Shown here piece by piece: positions 22,016-32,633 of a DNA stretch of 64,000 nucleotides. The stretch lies in assembly GCA_910589415.1 (NCBI GenBank), contig OU342636.1:4322437-4386436 (forward strand), written 5' to 3'. Each line of letters starts with the position of its first letter. The first letter of the stretch is position 1. Origin of the DNA: Malachius bipustulatus. Taxonomy: Eukaryota; Arthropoda; Insecta; Coleoptera; Melyridae. Under the pieces are notes generated by a model. That model was not told the origin of the DNA and ran no database searches. It saw nothing but the letters and a program-made list of their open reading frames with translations. Position numbers and translations under genes: made by a program.

Positions 22016-23470
22016 ATGATTTTAATATTAATGATCCTGAGGCCATGGGAGAGTTTTCAGCTTGTTACATGTGTGGAAATGACTGGTGTTATTGACTCCT
22101 TGCCAAATAGAGAAAGTCCAAATGAAATAATGGCGCAATTTCTGAAACAAAGCTTAGAAGAGTTGATACCCTACCTGGTGAATATTGTCAATGGTTCCTT
22201 GGAGAGGGGAATAGATCCTGATATGCTTAAAAAATCGACAATTGTGCCTATAAGGAAAAAACCTAACACAGTACAAATAGACCAATTTAGACCAATTAAC
22301 ACTTTGCCAACGGAAGCTAAAATACTGGAAAAGATTGTCGGTAAGCAGTTGCAAGATTATATGACCTGCAATAGGTTGTTGACGGAACAGTCAGCCTTTA
22401 GAAAAAAGCATGGATGTGAGAGTGCTTCACAGCATACATGGGGAGAGCACACAGGTCACTTAGTGGCCAGACTGGCCAGTATCGTTTATCTGATGCGTAA
22501 CCTTGTCAGGGTAGTCTCACGGGAGGTCCTGATGGCAGCATATCATGGCTACTTTGCATCAGTCATGACATATGCATTGTTATCCTGGGGTCATTCGGCT
22601 CATGCTGTGGAGGTCTTTGGTGTCCAGAGGAGGTGTGTCCGTGTGGTGGCTGGTCTCGGTTATCGTGACTGCTGTCGGCAGTGCATTTGCTAGCCTTCGA
22701 ATACTGACTGCCATCAGCATATATACTATTATGTCTTATATACATTAAGCGAAATTTTAACCTGTTTACTCAGCATGGCGACATGCATAACTACCAAACA
22801 AGGGGCAATTTGAATGTACCGCCGGACTATTTTCGGCTTGGGAGGGCCAGAACCGGTACATCATACTACTGCATAAAATTCTACAATGTTCTACCAGCTC
22901 ATATTAGAACTCTAGATGAGAAAACCTTCACAAAAAGGATTAAAAACTACCTGACATCTAAAGCCTTCTATAGCTTTGAGGAATACCTCTCCTCAACCTT
23001 CACCGATGTATATAATATCTGACTATTGGGCTGGGCTCTGACTGAGGATGGACAATACGTTTCCAGTTTATTGTTATTGTCTTGCCTTTTAAGCCGTGTT
23101 TTGTTTGTGTTTTTTGTGACATTTTGAAGTGTTTGTAATTAAACTATGTAATTGTTGTTTTTTCTCTCTATTATCGAGCTATATTGCTGTAATTCGAAAT
23201 AATGTGCCAATAATTTTTACTCTGATTTGACTTGTGTAAACACTTAAATGTGTATTCACACCAATAAATTATTATTATTATAGTAGAGGAATGGAAAGTA
23301 AGTATAGATAAAAATATGTGCACTGCTGTTGTGTATGAATGGTTCCAAAACTATATGAGCGGGAGAAAACAAATTGTGAAGATAGGTGAAGAATATTCTG
23401 AGGAAATTGAAGTGGAGAGTGGAGTTCCTCAGGGCAGTGTCTTAGGCCCTTTACTCTTCATATTGTATTG
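22016..23470 (+). pseudogene. Two nested LINE fragments
   Basis: LINE A: RT fingers at about 22070-22435 (SPNEIMAQFLK, FRPINTLPTEAKILEKI, LLTEQSAFRKKHGCESA). LINE B: the frame then switches without a stop to the C-terminal thumb of a different LINE (YHGYFASVMTYALLSWGHS, VFGVQRRCVRVVAGLGYRDC). Its tail follows in another frame (MHNYQTRGNLNV, IKFYNVLPAHIRTLDEKTF) and it ends in TTATTATTATTA near 23283. LINE A then resumes (YEWFQNYMSGRKQIVKIG, SGVPQGSVLGPLLFILY) to about 23470, lacking the segment with the first catalytic Asp. The order shows a 5'-truncated LINE B inside LINE A. All of it is dead. Confidence 0.78.
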
Positions 23471-25410
23471 TGACAGGCCGCCCTGGGGCTTGGGGAAAAC
23501 TTACGTAAGTCGGCGGAAATTCTTCTCGGGCGTCAGATTTTTGTGAGGGTTTACTCCCTGGGGAAAGTTCTCGCAGCGTTTTCCCTGTGCCTGATGCACA
23601 ATGGTACTTTCTTAGTACCCTTGTCCCTAGGGTAGCTTGTGGAGAAAGGAAAATGCCAGGGGTCGGCTCAAGTTATCACCAGATTAAAGGAACTAGTCAG
23701 GGCGATGTTCTTTACGCACCTACCTGGTAGACTGGCACGTTCACGGAGCTAAGCTGTCGGCGAGATAACGGGGAAATGACATAGAATACGACTCAGAATA
23801 TGAACAAGTTTATTTTCAATTAACAATAAAATAAGGTACAATGCAATTCCTTCCACAACAAATCATTAACTGGTAGGTACTTACGTGAGTAAAGTAAAGA
23901 ACGGTTTATTTGAACTAAATAAAATGAAAAGTGGGCGTCTAAAAAAGAGTGAGTGAATTGTTTGGAGTCACGGAGCCTGGGCCGCTAACGCGGCAGGGTA
24001 GGGGGCATGTGTGCGATTGAAAAAGAATGAGTGAACGTGGAATCGCGGAACCTGGGCCGCTATTGCGGAGGGGGGGGGGTGCCATCTAATCGAAATAAGT
24101 TTGTCATTTTTGCTTTTATTGGCATCTAAATTACAGATTTTATGGCAATACTTTGGAGAGTGAGTGTTTCGAACAAAGAATATATATTTTTTCTTAAATT
24201 CGAGAATCAAAATGGCGACCATTTATTAATTTTGACGTAAAGAAGAGACCTTAGGTTACGATTATCTCTCAAAAAAATTACGAAATTATAATTCAAACTG
24301 TCACTTTTTTAATGTCATATTTAAGAGTACTTAAAATAATCGCTTCATCTTTTAATAATAAAAAAATTATTTTGATTGTGTGAATAACCATCGGCATATT
24401 TTTGACGCTGTCAAAATAAAGACATTACTCGCGGCTCTTATGTGGCTATTCTGAAAAAATAACAGCGAAATCGAAAAAGTCACTAAAACATTGTCAAATT
24501 TGAAAAACCTCAAAATGAGTCATTTTATTTTTCGACAAAAAAATTCGCGGCGACTTTGAAACTAACGATAAATTTTAAACGATAAAAAAACCGCGATGAA
24601 AAAATCGAAAATGCAACTTTTGAAACGCCAAAGTCGGGAAATCGCGATCAAAAATCGGCCATTTTCAAAAAATCACAGCGCCGCCATTTTGGAAATTTAA
24701 GCGACGAAAATCGAAAATTCCGACAGAGCAGCTCTTTCGCTATCCCGCAAAAACAATCCCCGAGTCCCTATGTGCAAAAATGACCGAGAAATTTTTTTTC
24801 GAAATATAGCTGATTTTCATTGATTTTGCTCGTAAATTGTGGAAATTTTGAACGGGAATTTGTTCCGCTCGCACATTGTTTACCGTAACTTTGGCTCCTT
24901 AGATAGGGGGAACATCGCAATGGTATCGGCGTACAGCCAAGAAATTGCTCTTCCAAAAATGGAAAATTTCGTAGCAATCGCGACAACCGTCTGCCAGCTG
25001 TAAGCCGTCAAAGTCGATTTTCAAAATTTTTTTTCCAAATTTTCAAAAGCGTCTGTAGCGGCTATTTTGAAAAATTTAGCGACCGCAATTTAACGTTACG
25101 CTTCTTATCGACGATGCCTGTCGGCCTAAAAAAACCGTCCGTCTAAATTTTGCACCGTTTCGGAGAAAATGGCACATCAATTTGTGGCAAAAAAAATCGA
25201 TAGTACCCCATCCGTTTTATGCCCGGAATTTACCCGGAATTTCCGTAAACGCGCCTACGGAAAATATTTTTTTTTCAATATTAAAGATCACGATGGCGGC
25301 CATTTTAAAATTTTGTCGCAACCAATGGACTCCCGGCCACGACACCCAGGTGAAATTTTTTAGAAAAACCAATCCGAACTGTCATTTAAAAAATTATCGG
25401 TCACAATAGC
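23471..25410. other. Intron 3: unassigned repeat-like DNA
   Basis: No gene. 23471-23860 is comparatively GC-rich (TGACAGGCCGCCC...) and could be part of an LTR or other mobile unit I cannot name. About 23950-24085 holds two imperfect tandem units sharing CGGA(G/A)CCTGGGCCGCTA. 24230-25400 is AT-rich with many short GCCATTTT and TCGAAAA motifs. Confidence 0.4.
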
Positions 25411-25709
25411 CAAGCTGCTAGAGTTTCGGTCAAACGATCTCTAAAGTGCAGCATGAGTTTTCTTGGTCAGTACTTAGATGGGTGACCAATTATAGTGGTA
25501 AATAAAAAAGTTCCGTGACCGATCGTGCTCCGGGAGGTACGTTAAAAAGGGGGTCCCGGCTGCTTCACAGCAGTCGTTAAGTTACGTCAGAGGCCCTTGA
25601 GGCTACTTGAAAACTTCTGACACTTGGGCTTTACCACAGCCATAAGATACTTATTTATTTATTTATTGCTTAATAAATGTTGTATTATTATTATTATTAT
25701 TATTATAAT
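25411..25709 (+). mobile_element. 5S-rRNA-derived SINE (SINE3-like)
   Basis: 25421-25487 resembles the 3' half of 5S rRNA, including the internal control region. It has ACGATCTC, AAAGTGCAGCA and then GGTCAGTACTTAGATGGGTGACC, the last nearly identical to the 5S box C. A non-5S body follows (GTCCCGGCTGCTTC, GTTAAGTTACGTCAGAGG) and the element ends in TTTA and TTA repeats at about 25650-25706. Such SINEs are transcribed by RNA polymerase III and moved by a partner LINE, probably one recognising the shared 3' tail. It is not a functional 5S gene because the 5' part is too diverged. Confidence 0.8.
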
Positions 25710-26262
25710 GGATGGCCCATTATGATAAACCATTTAACACTGTCATTTTTGGCTGATTAAAATAAACACAACACGGAATCGTGAGACTGAAATAGTTATA
25801 CTATAAATATAAAGTCTTTTCAAATAAGTGTGTAGACAAAATGAAGTTAGGCACGTTACAATGATTAAAAATAGAACGGTGCCAAACTTCAGATAGCAGC
25901 TATAATATTCAAGAAGGTATTTTCATTTCCTACCGTTCAGGCTATTCGCTTTGTTTTTCTAAAATTGTTGTTAGACTGGATCAAATATTGTGAATTACTC
26001 ATTTCATTACCAAAACGATTAGAGGTCAGTTTTTTTTCTCTAAAGCCATTTTATTTTAATTTGAAATACACAAATTTGCACAAAAAGCATACTCCTTGAA
26101 TTTCAAAACGTCAAATTATCTTAAATAATTTTAGCGTAAACCATTAAATTTTGAGAGAGACCTCTCAAATTGTGGGATTGGTATTAAAAGTAACCAGCCG
26201 ATCATGATGCAACTTCAGTTCGCCTACTTATTTGAAAAGAGCTAGTTTCAATTCACACTTAC
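25710..26262. other. Intron 3, end: no gene
   Basis: AT-rich intron adjoining exon 3. Nothing recognised. Confidence 0.5.
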
Positions 26263-26418
26263 CAATTCCTAATGGAGTTCCACCTGCAGCTAAAAGTGAT
26301 GCCTCTCCTCCAGATGATCCACCAACATTTTTCACTGTATTGTATGGATTATTAGTTGTACCAAATACCGGATTTGTAGTTTCAAACCATAAATTTAATG
26401 GAGGAATATTCGTAACAC
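26263..26418 (-). CDS. FAAH2-like: FAAH2-like amidase, coding exon 3 (cis-serine)
   Basis: A 156-bp exon on the minus strand with acceptor AG at 26420-26419 and donor GTAAGT at 26262-26257. It encodes VTNIPPLNLW, then TTNNPYNTVKNVGGSSGGEA and SLLAAGGTPLGIG. The GGSSGGEAS block is the amidase signature; its first Ser (residue 196) is the cis-Ser of the Ser-Ser-Lys triad, 75 residues after the Lys in exon 2 as in rat FAAH (142 to 217). Both edges are phase 1, and joining to exons 2 and 4 restores G-I-L-I-G-V-T and L-G-I-G-T-D. There are no lesions. Confidence 0.95.
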
Positions 26419-27479
26419 CTTAAAAAATTCAAACAGTGAAATTAGTAACAAATAAAACAAATAATGGTGTAAAATATATTCGCAAAAGGAGCCCCCATAA
26501 GCAGTAGATGACTTATTTTTTAAATTGTTTACTGGAATTCTTACAAAAGCATTTATTGTATTAGAAGAAACCGTGCAAAAAATGTGGCCTTCTAACAGCT
26601 CTATTAAATTTTGTGGCAATTAACAGTAGCTATAGTATCGCCTTTAATAACTAATTTCTTTATGAAAGTAAGGGGCGATGATACAGTAAGCTATATACAC
26701 AGCATTCCCAAGCAAATTAAACCTCACCTTTTCATGTGATGACTTCAGTCCCTTCCCTTGTACACCCTACTTTTGAGAATACTCTTGGGACGGTAATGAC
26801 TTCCGTTGCAAGCACAACTCGGTCATCGAAATCATGAAATTCAAAATAAACCAGTACAGCCATTATTGTCAAATAAAACAGTTTTCATGATCTTCAGCTT
26901 TCAGTCTAACACTGAAAGGAAGCCATGAATGGTGTCAGTATGGACTGTGTACACTGAACCTCTAACCTAAAGTAACTGGTACTCCTGTCCCAAAGAAGAA
27001 ATCTCTATTTGTTAGCCAACTTCAGTCTCACAAAAGATGGTTGTTGTGAATACTCAAAATGCAGTTTTATGATGTTAATATAGTGACTTCATTTATCACA
27101 GTGGTGACAATAGACTGTTCATTTTTAAAGTTAATTTATGCATTTGGTCTCTGCAAAAGAAAAATTAATCGAAAAATCAAATTAATTCCTTCCCTCTAGT
27201 AACTAGTTGATGCAACAAGGTGAGAGAGAGGAGCTTAGGCCCTATTGTCACCATAGGATACATCATCCTCAGTCGGTAATAAGAAATTTATTTATTCCCC
27301 TTCCCCCCCCCCCCCCCCCTTACCAAGTTACAAGAGGGTTCAAAAGAAGGTAACAAACTGATAGAATTTTTCGAAAGTGGTCTCGTTATAATATAATCAA
27401 ATTCGAACATGCGGACAGGGTGGGGTCTGTGGAGCCTGAGCCGTGCGCGATTTAAAAAATTTAAAAATTGGGTCTTATA
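26419..27479. other. Intron 2, first part: no gene
   Basis: Nothing coding seen. A C homopolymer of about 18 bases lies at 27306-27320 in a region that could be hard to sequence. The rest is ordinary AT-rich intron. Confidence 0.5.
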
Positions 27480-27958
27480 CAGGGTCGTAGTGCCTATAAT
27501 TTCAAATTATCTTGGACTATACAAGATGTCCCATATGAGTGTGACATATCAAAGTTTTTTTTAAATGAAATTCCCGTGTTATTGCATTTTTAGATTTTCT
27601 GAGAAGAAAAAATGAGGTTTTTACAGTTGGTGTTTAAAATGAGTAGTTTATGAGGTCGGTTTCATTTCGACCTCGTTTAATTAATATAAAGTTTGATTTG
27701 CTTGGTACTTGAGTGAATATAATAATTATACCTACTTATCTCTGTGCGGAGAATATTTTCGTTATCACCGCACAGCTGATGCTCTTATTGCACGGCTGAT
27801 TGTCTTACCGTGTCGACTTCGTATCTTATTAGGAAGATTTATTTATTTATTCTAATTTCAACAGGGCAAGCCCCATACAATTAAACAATAACTTTTCATA
27901 TGAAGTGCTTACAAATTCTTGACTTGTTCAAATCGAATACAGGTGTTTTGCAATTTAA

Positions 27959-30838
27959 TTATTCATATTTTAACATTAACTTTGAGAGTTTTTTCATACA
28001 ATATAAAGAAGAGTTATGCAAATCAAACCAAGCAGTATTTTCGTTACAAAGCTCAGACAACCTATAGACAATCGACTTCCCCTGTCCCATTCTTAGTGTT
28101 GGAATTAAAAAATAGTAACTGTTATGCCTTAAAGTTCTAGGAGGACAGTAAAAGTCGAAATGCCCAAGTACATCTGGACAATCAATGAGATTGTTATGTA
28201 ATTTGAACGCAAATATAATATCGGCTCTATTTCTGGCAGACTCTAAAGTAGAAATTTGGAATAATTTATAAGTTGAAGAAAAATCGTGATCAGTAAAATG
28301 AAGTGCATTTCCAGTTTTAAATGCCGCATAACGTAAAAACAAAGTATTTAAAGATTCTAACTTTTTTATGTCACCTCTCTCACTTGGTCTCCAGATCGTC
28401 GAGGCGTACATCAGTTTTGAGTAAATATAAGCAAAATATATACTGCGGAAAGTACTTAAAGATCTAAATTTAAAAGAAAACCTCTTAACAAAGTAGATTT
28501 TTTTACGAACGTTAATATCCAGGTAGTCAATATGAAACTTAAAAGAAAGCTTAGAATCAAAGACAACTCCCAAGTCCCTAATATGATCAACTCTCTCCAA
28601 TATATTCCCTCCAAGAAAATAATCGTAAATAGGCTGATGGGATTTACCAAATCTAATGGTGAAGCACTTTTTTGTATTACACTGAAGTCCATTAAGATTG
28701 CACCACCTTTCAAAGGAGTTAATATCTAATTGAAGGTTCATAGCATCGGTTGATGACTCGATAGAATTAAAAATTTTTGTATCATCTGCAAAAAGAGAGA
28801 TCTCACAATATTTGATGCAATATACTATATCATTAATGAAAATTAAAAATAATAAAGGGCCCATATGTGTTCCTTGGCCAACTCCTGAAAGAACTTCAAT
28901 AGTAGTTGATATGTAGTTTTTTATTTTAACCATTTGTTGGCGTCCATTTAAGAAGGATTCAAACCAAACTAAGAGATTGCCAAAAACACCAAAAGCCTCC
29001 AATTTTTTTAGCAATAAATTAAAATTGACGAGATCAAATGCTCTTGTAAAGTCTATATATATAGAATCAACAACTTTGCCACAATTCAACTGGGATGTAA
29101 TGTACTCGGAATAAACTGATAGGTTTGTAACTGTAGATCTAGACTCGAGGAATCCATGTTGATGAGGAACTATATATTTACGAAAATACGGAAGTAACTT
29201 AGTGTACATAAGAAAGTCCAACATCTTCGCAAAAACTTTATATTTATTAATCGGTCTATAATTGTTCACATCGAACGGATCCCCTCCCTTGAAAAATGGT
29301 GAAAGGTAAGATAATTTCCATGTTTGCGGGAAAATACCCAGTTTAACTGAAAGATTGAATAATTTCAGTAACCAATGTTTGATGGCTTCACTGCAATTAA
29401 TAATTATAATTGGATGAATTTTATCTGGACCAGGACTTTGGCCAGAATTCAAATTATTTATGCACGTTTCAATATCCTCCAAGGTGAACACAATACTGCC
29501 GATAGAGTCATTAAACTCGAAAGGTACAGCTGTTTTGCTAAGATCAACATCACGATAAATGCTTCTAAACTTACCAGCAAAAAGATTGACAATATCTTGA
29601 CCGTTATCAGCCGTTTGATCATTTAGGTGAAGGGTTGACGGTATCGAATTATTAGAACTGAGATTGTTAACATACTTAAAAAAATTTTTAGAGTTACATT
29701 TTATTGATTCTTCCGTAGATTCAAGATATAATCTTTCATCTCTATGAGCTAATAGTTTAGAATAAGCTCTATCTTTTTTAAATCTATCAAAGAAAAATCT
29801 GGACTTGTACCTTTTGTATAGTTTGTGAGAGATTTTCTTATTAATAATTGCCGCTTTCAGATCATTTGAGTACCAGTGAGGAAAAGTTCTAGATTTAGTC
29901 TTTAATGTAGGTACAAAATCATCAATTAACGTCTGAAAAATTAACTCAATATTAGTAACACATTCATTAAACTGAATCTCACCTGAAATGCCATCAGGAA
30001 TAGCGATATCATTCAACTTCTCAGAAATTTCAGTGAAATTTGCATGTTTAAAATCTAAAATAACATCATTGCATTCACATAAAGTCATAGCTGATGCTTG
30101 GAATGAAATAGATAAGGGATGATGGGCCTCGTCGCATTTTATCAAAAAGTCATTACACAAATTAATGTCGGAGTTATAAAAGTTAGTAAAAACTAGATCT
30201 AAAATATTACCAAAAACGTTCTTATTATTATTTAGTTGAATAATATTGTATGATTTACACCACTCAGACATAATGTGAGCAGCTTCTCTAAAATTGACAT
30301 CTTTATTATAGCCATAGGCGGTAGAATAACAAGATTCATTAAACCATTCGTATCCTGGAATATTAAAGTCTCCCAGGAGACAAAACTTAGTTGTATTATC
30401 ATTGACTAGGATATCACAGAGAGATGTTTGTAAACATTCTATAAATTCAGAATAATATTCCGACTTAGAACCGGTGGGAATGTAACAAACTCCAAAAATA
30501 AAGCAAGAGTCAATAGTAAATACTTTTATTAATGATAATTCAAAAGAATTATCACTAATGGCAATTTTCTCAAATTTAAATTTCTTATGGAGGGCAATGA
30601 GGACGCCCCCACCATCCCTTTTATCACTAGTGAACAAAGTTCTATCACATCTTATAATATTATAATTAAATAAACCTAATTCTGCGTCGTTAATATCCTC
30701 GCTTAGCCAAGTTTCCGTTAGGGCAATGATGTCGTATTCCTCCAACAGACCGATACCACTCCGAACAACGTTGAGTCTACCGCGGATACTATGAGCATTT
30801 TGATAGTATACATTAATTTGTACGGGGCTTGATAATTC
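27959..30838 (-). CDS. LINE ORF2: APE endonuclease and reverse transcriptase
   Basis: The frame is open from the codon after the ORF1 stop (30838) to TAA at 27961-27959, about 959 codons. The endonuclease has INVYYQNAHSIRG (Asn), IIALTETWLS (Glu), FCLLGDFNIPGYEW and AHHPLSI. RT has GQSPGPDKIHP, NNYRPINKYKVFAKML, SIYIDFTRAFD, GVGQGTHMGPLLFLIF and LFADDTKIF, so the catalytic Asp residues are present. GVGQGTHMG replaces the usual GVPQGSHLG. No ATG occurs in this frame until well inside the endonuclease, past the GDFN motif, and ORF1 is in the same frame and ends in a single TAG. ORF2 is therefore probably made by TAG readthrough or a non-AUG start. No RNase H or C-terminal knuckle is seen. Confidence 0.9.
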   Translation of the reverse strand, partial: ELSSPVQINVYYQNAHSIRGRLNVVRSGIGLLEEYDIIALTETWLSEDINDAELGLFNYNIIRCDRTLFTSDKRDGGGVLIALHKKFKFEKIAISDNSFELSLIKVFTIDSCFIFGVCYIPTGSKSEYYSEFIECLQTSLCDILVNDNTTKFCLLGDFNIPGYEWFNESCYSTAYGYNKDVNFREAAHIMSEWCKSYNIIQLNNNKNVFGNILDLVFTNFYNSDINLCNDFLIKCDEAHHPLSISFQASAMTLCECNDVILDFKHANFTEISEKLNDIAIPDGISGEIQFNECVTNIELIFQTLIDDFVPTLKTKSRTFPHWYSNDLKAAIINKKISHKLYKRYKSRFFFDRFKKDRAYSKLLAHRDERLYLESTEESIKCNSKNFFKYVNNLSSNNSIPSTLHLNDQTADNGQDIVNLFAGKFRSIYRDVDLSKTAVPFEFNDSIGSIVFTLEDIETCINNLNSGQSPGPDKIHPIIIINCSEAIKHWLLKLFNLSVKLGIFPQTWKLSYLSPFFKGGDPFDVNNYRPINKYKVFAKMLDFLMYTKLLPYFRKYIVPHQHGFLESRSTVTNLSVYSEYITSQLNCGKVVDSIYIDFTRAFDLVNFNLLLKKLEAFGVFGNLLVWFESFLNGRQQMVKIKNYISTTIEVLSGVGQGTHMGPLLFLIFINDIVYCIKYCEISLFADDTKIFNSIESSTDAMNLQLDINSFERWCNLNGLQCNTKKCFTIRFGKSHQPIYDYFLGGNILERVDHIRDLGVVFDSKLSFKFHIDYLDINVRKKIYFVKRFSFKFRSLSTFRSIYFAYIYSKLMYASTIWRPSERGDIKKLESLNTLFLRYAAFKTGNALHFTDHDFSSTYKLFQISTLESARNRADIIFAFKLHNNLIDCPDVLGHFDFYCPPRTLRHNSYYFLIPTLRMGQGKSIVYRLSELCNENTAWFDLHNSSLYCMKKLSKLMLKYE

Positions 30839-31546
30839 CTATTCGTGATTACTGCTCGATGATGTTCTTTTCTTCTTTTGAGATTTATCGGTGACAATGG
30901 TAGGGAGACCACGAATATATTTGATAAATATACCTTCTTCACCTTTGCTTTTACGAGTCTTGAGCTCTTTCACGACTCGAGAATGATAGTCTCGTTGTTT
31001 CTGTGTAAGGTCAGCTGACATCGATAAGCCGCCTTCGCAAATTGTCTTCTTATTGTGGAAAAACCAGTGAACACCATCCTTGTTAGGAAGAGTGACCTTG
31101 AGCGGACGCTTGGACTCTTTGGAATATTTACTTCCCAATCTTGAGACAACAACATCATTGACGTTAAATGGTGGAACTTCGCCGCATTTCGAAACCAAAC
31201 CAACAACCATTTTTTTATCTGTAGAGTCCGCATTTTTGGAATCAGCTGCTTTATAAATGATGACGTTATTCTCACGATATTTCTGATCTTGGATTTCAGC
31301 AATAACTTCATCGGCGAGGAAAAGAGAATTATCCTCAATGATTTCGAGTCTACTTTCAATATCAGTTATCTTATACTTCACTTTGTTGATAGCACTAGAA
31401 AACCTTTTAAAGTTGTAATCAATTTTCTTTGATAAAAGTTTGTACAATGCTTTGGCGCTAGGATCTAAATCATTGAGATCATTTTCATCTTCCATAAAAG
31501 ACGATTCATCTAGTTCTTCATTTCCGCAACAAGTCGAGAAGACCAT
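30839..31546 (-). CDS. LINE ORF1 (RNA-binding Gag-like protein)
   Basis: 235 codons from ATG 31546 to TAG 30841-30839. The acidic N-terminus is followed by a predicted coiled coil (about residues 30-90, LLSKKIDYNFKRFSSAINKV). The folded domain contains NNVIIYKAADSK, SRLGSKYSKESKRPLKV, and a C-terminal part with ADLTQKQRDYHSRVVKEL and IFIKYIRGLPTIV. That last part is the usual ORF1 C-terminal domain of insect CR1/jockey-type LINEs. A Lys/Ser-rich tail closes it. It would coat the LINE RNA. It is intact, which fits recent activity. Confidence 0.88.
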   Translation of the reverse strand: MVFSTCCGNEELDESSFMEDENDLNDLDPSAKALYKLLSKKIDYNFKRFSSAINKVKYKITDIESRLEIIEDNSLFLADEVIAEIQDQKYRENNVIIYKAADSKNADSTDKKMVVGLVSKCGEVPPFNVNDVVVSRLGSKYSKESKRPLKVTLPNKDGVHWFFHNKKTICEGGLSMSADLTQKQRDYHSRVVKELKTRKSKGEEGIFIKYIRGLPTIVTDKSQKKKRTSSSSNHE

Positions 31547-31663
31547 AAATTTAGAAAAAATTTAGAAAGATATAAATTTAGAAAAAAAAAAGGTAAATAA
31601 ACAAACAACCCGGCGATATAGGAGAAATAACAGCTGATTCCTGCTTTTACTCTACTTGTCACA

Positions 31664-32633
31664 ATGGATACCTGTGGAATTTGCTCTAAGGTTCTTGAGG
31701 GGCTTTCTGCTAAATGTCGGGAATGTCTCAGGTCCTTCCACCTAGGCTGCGTACATTTAAAGGAGGATGACTTGAAATATCTACAGGTTCAGAAGTGCTG
31801 GAAATGTCCAATGTGTTTGAAGGCTGGTCGTCGCCTGAGAAGTAATTCGTCTACAAAGTCGGGTACGCTGACTGATGTCATGATGCCACCTCCTGTGGAC
31901 CCATCAACGAATTTGGGAACTAATTCACCGGTGGGATCGGTCATTTCCCCAGATCCATCTATTAGAGAGATTCAGGTGAATATTCAGACTGACATAGCGT
32001 CAATGAAGAAAACCCAGAAAAGTTTTGCTGATGAAGTCAAAATAAAATTGGCGCAATTGGGTTGATCCTTGGATCTTTGCAACGCTTCTCTTGCAACTCA
32101 TGGCAAGTCCATCAGTAAGCACGAAGCTCAGATTGTCGAGATTACGAACAAGTTGTCAGTGATTGACGATTCACTTAGAAATGCTTCACGCGGTCAATGT
32201 TCGGAACAGGCGCATCGTGAGAAAAAGGGCCTTCAATCTGGCACTTGAGGAATTTAATGAGAGACACATGCGCCAGCGTAATATAATTATTTTCGGTGTG
32301 TCTGAGTCGCTGCATGATGATCTGCAGCTGAGGAAAGCTTCTTACCGTGGATTTGTTACTATTTGGGTGGGAGCTCGATCACCGAACAAAACTAGACCAG
32401 TTAAGATGGCGATGAGTCTGGAGGATGATGTTCAGTGCCTAATTAGGAACTCTAACAGGTTAAGAAATCTCCCCAATTATAGAAATGTGTCCATATCTGT
32501 TGATCAGACACCTCGGCAGCAGGCTGAGTACCGTGAGATGAAAAAGCAGCTCGCCGAAAGAAGGCGCAATGGTGAGAATGATTTGAGAATACGCCGTATC
32601 TCCGGTATACCAAGGATCGTGAAGGAAAACTGA
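31664..32633 (+). pseudogene. LINE ORF1 with PHD finger, broken
   Basis: ATG 31664 starts a PHD finger (CGICSKV, CRECLRSFHLGCVHL, CWKCPMC) and a Ser/Pro-rich linker. TGA at 32063-32065 breaks it in frame, and a coiled-coil-like part continues (SKHEAQIVEITNKLSVIDDS). The C-terminal domain is in another frame (about 32240-32633): NIIIFGVSESL, GARSPNKTRPVKM, TPRQQAEYREMKKQL and RRISGIPRIVKEN. One stop and at least one frameshift. Confidence 0.8.

Larger units (their letters stand above)
27838..31600 (-). mobile_element. Apparently intact LINE with ORF1 and ORF2
   Basis: A 3.8-kb element on the minus strand. It has a short A-rich 5' leader (about 31547-31600), ORF1 (31546-30839), ORF2 (30838-27959), a roughly 110-bp 3' UTR and an AATAAATAAATAAAT tail at 27852-27838. 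Both ORFs are open, unlike every other LINE here. RT motifs place it on the CR1/jockey side; the clade is unsure. It lies head to head with the LINE at 31640-37427, with a junction of under 100 bp. Confidence 0.85.

Noticed and set aside
25421..25490. Possible functional 5S rRNA gene
   Set aside because: Only the box A-C part resembles 5S; the 5' third and the terminal stem are missing, and a SINE body follows.
27306..27320. C homopolymer as a functional G-quadruplex/i-motif signal
   Set aside because: A single uninterrupted C run in a low-complexity intron; more likely a slippage product or assembly artefact.
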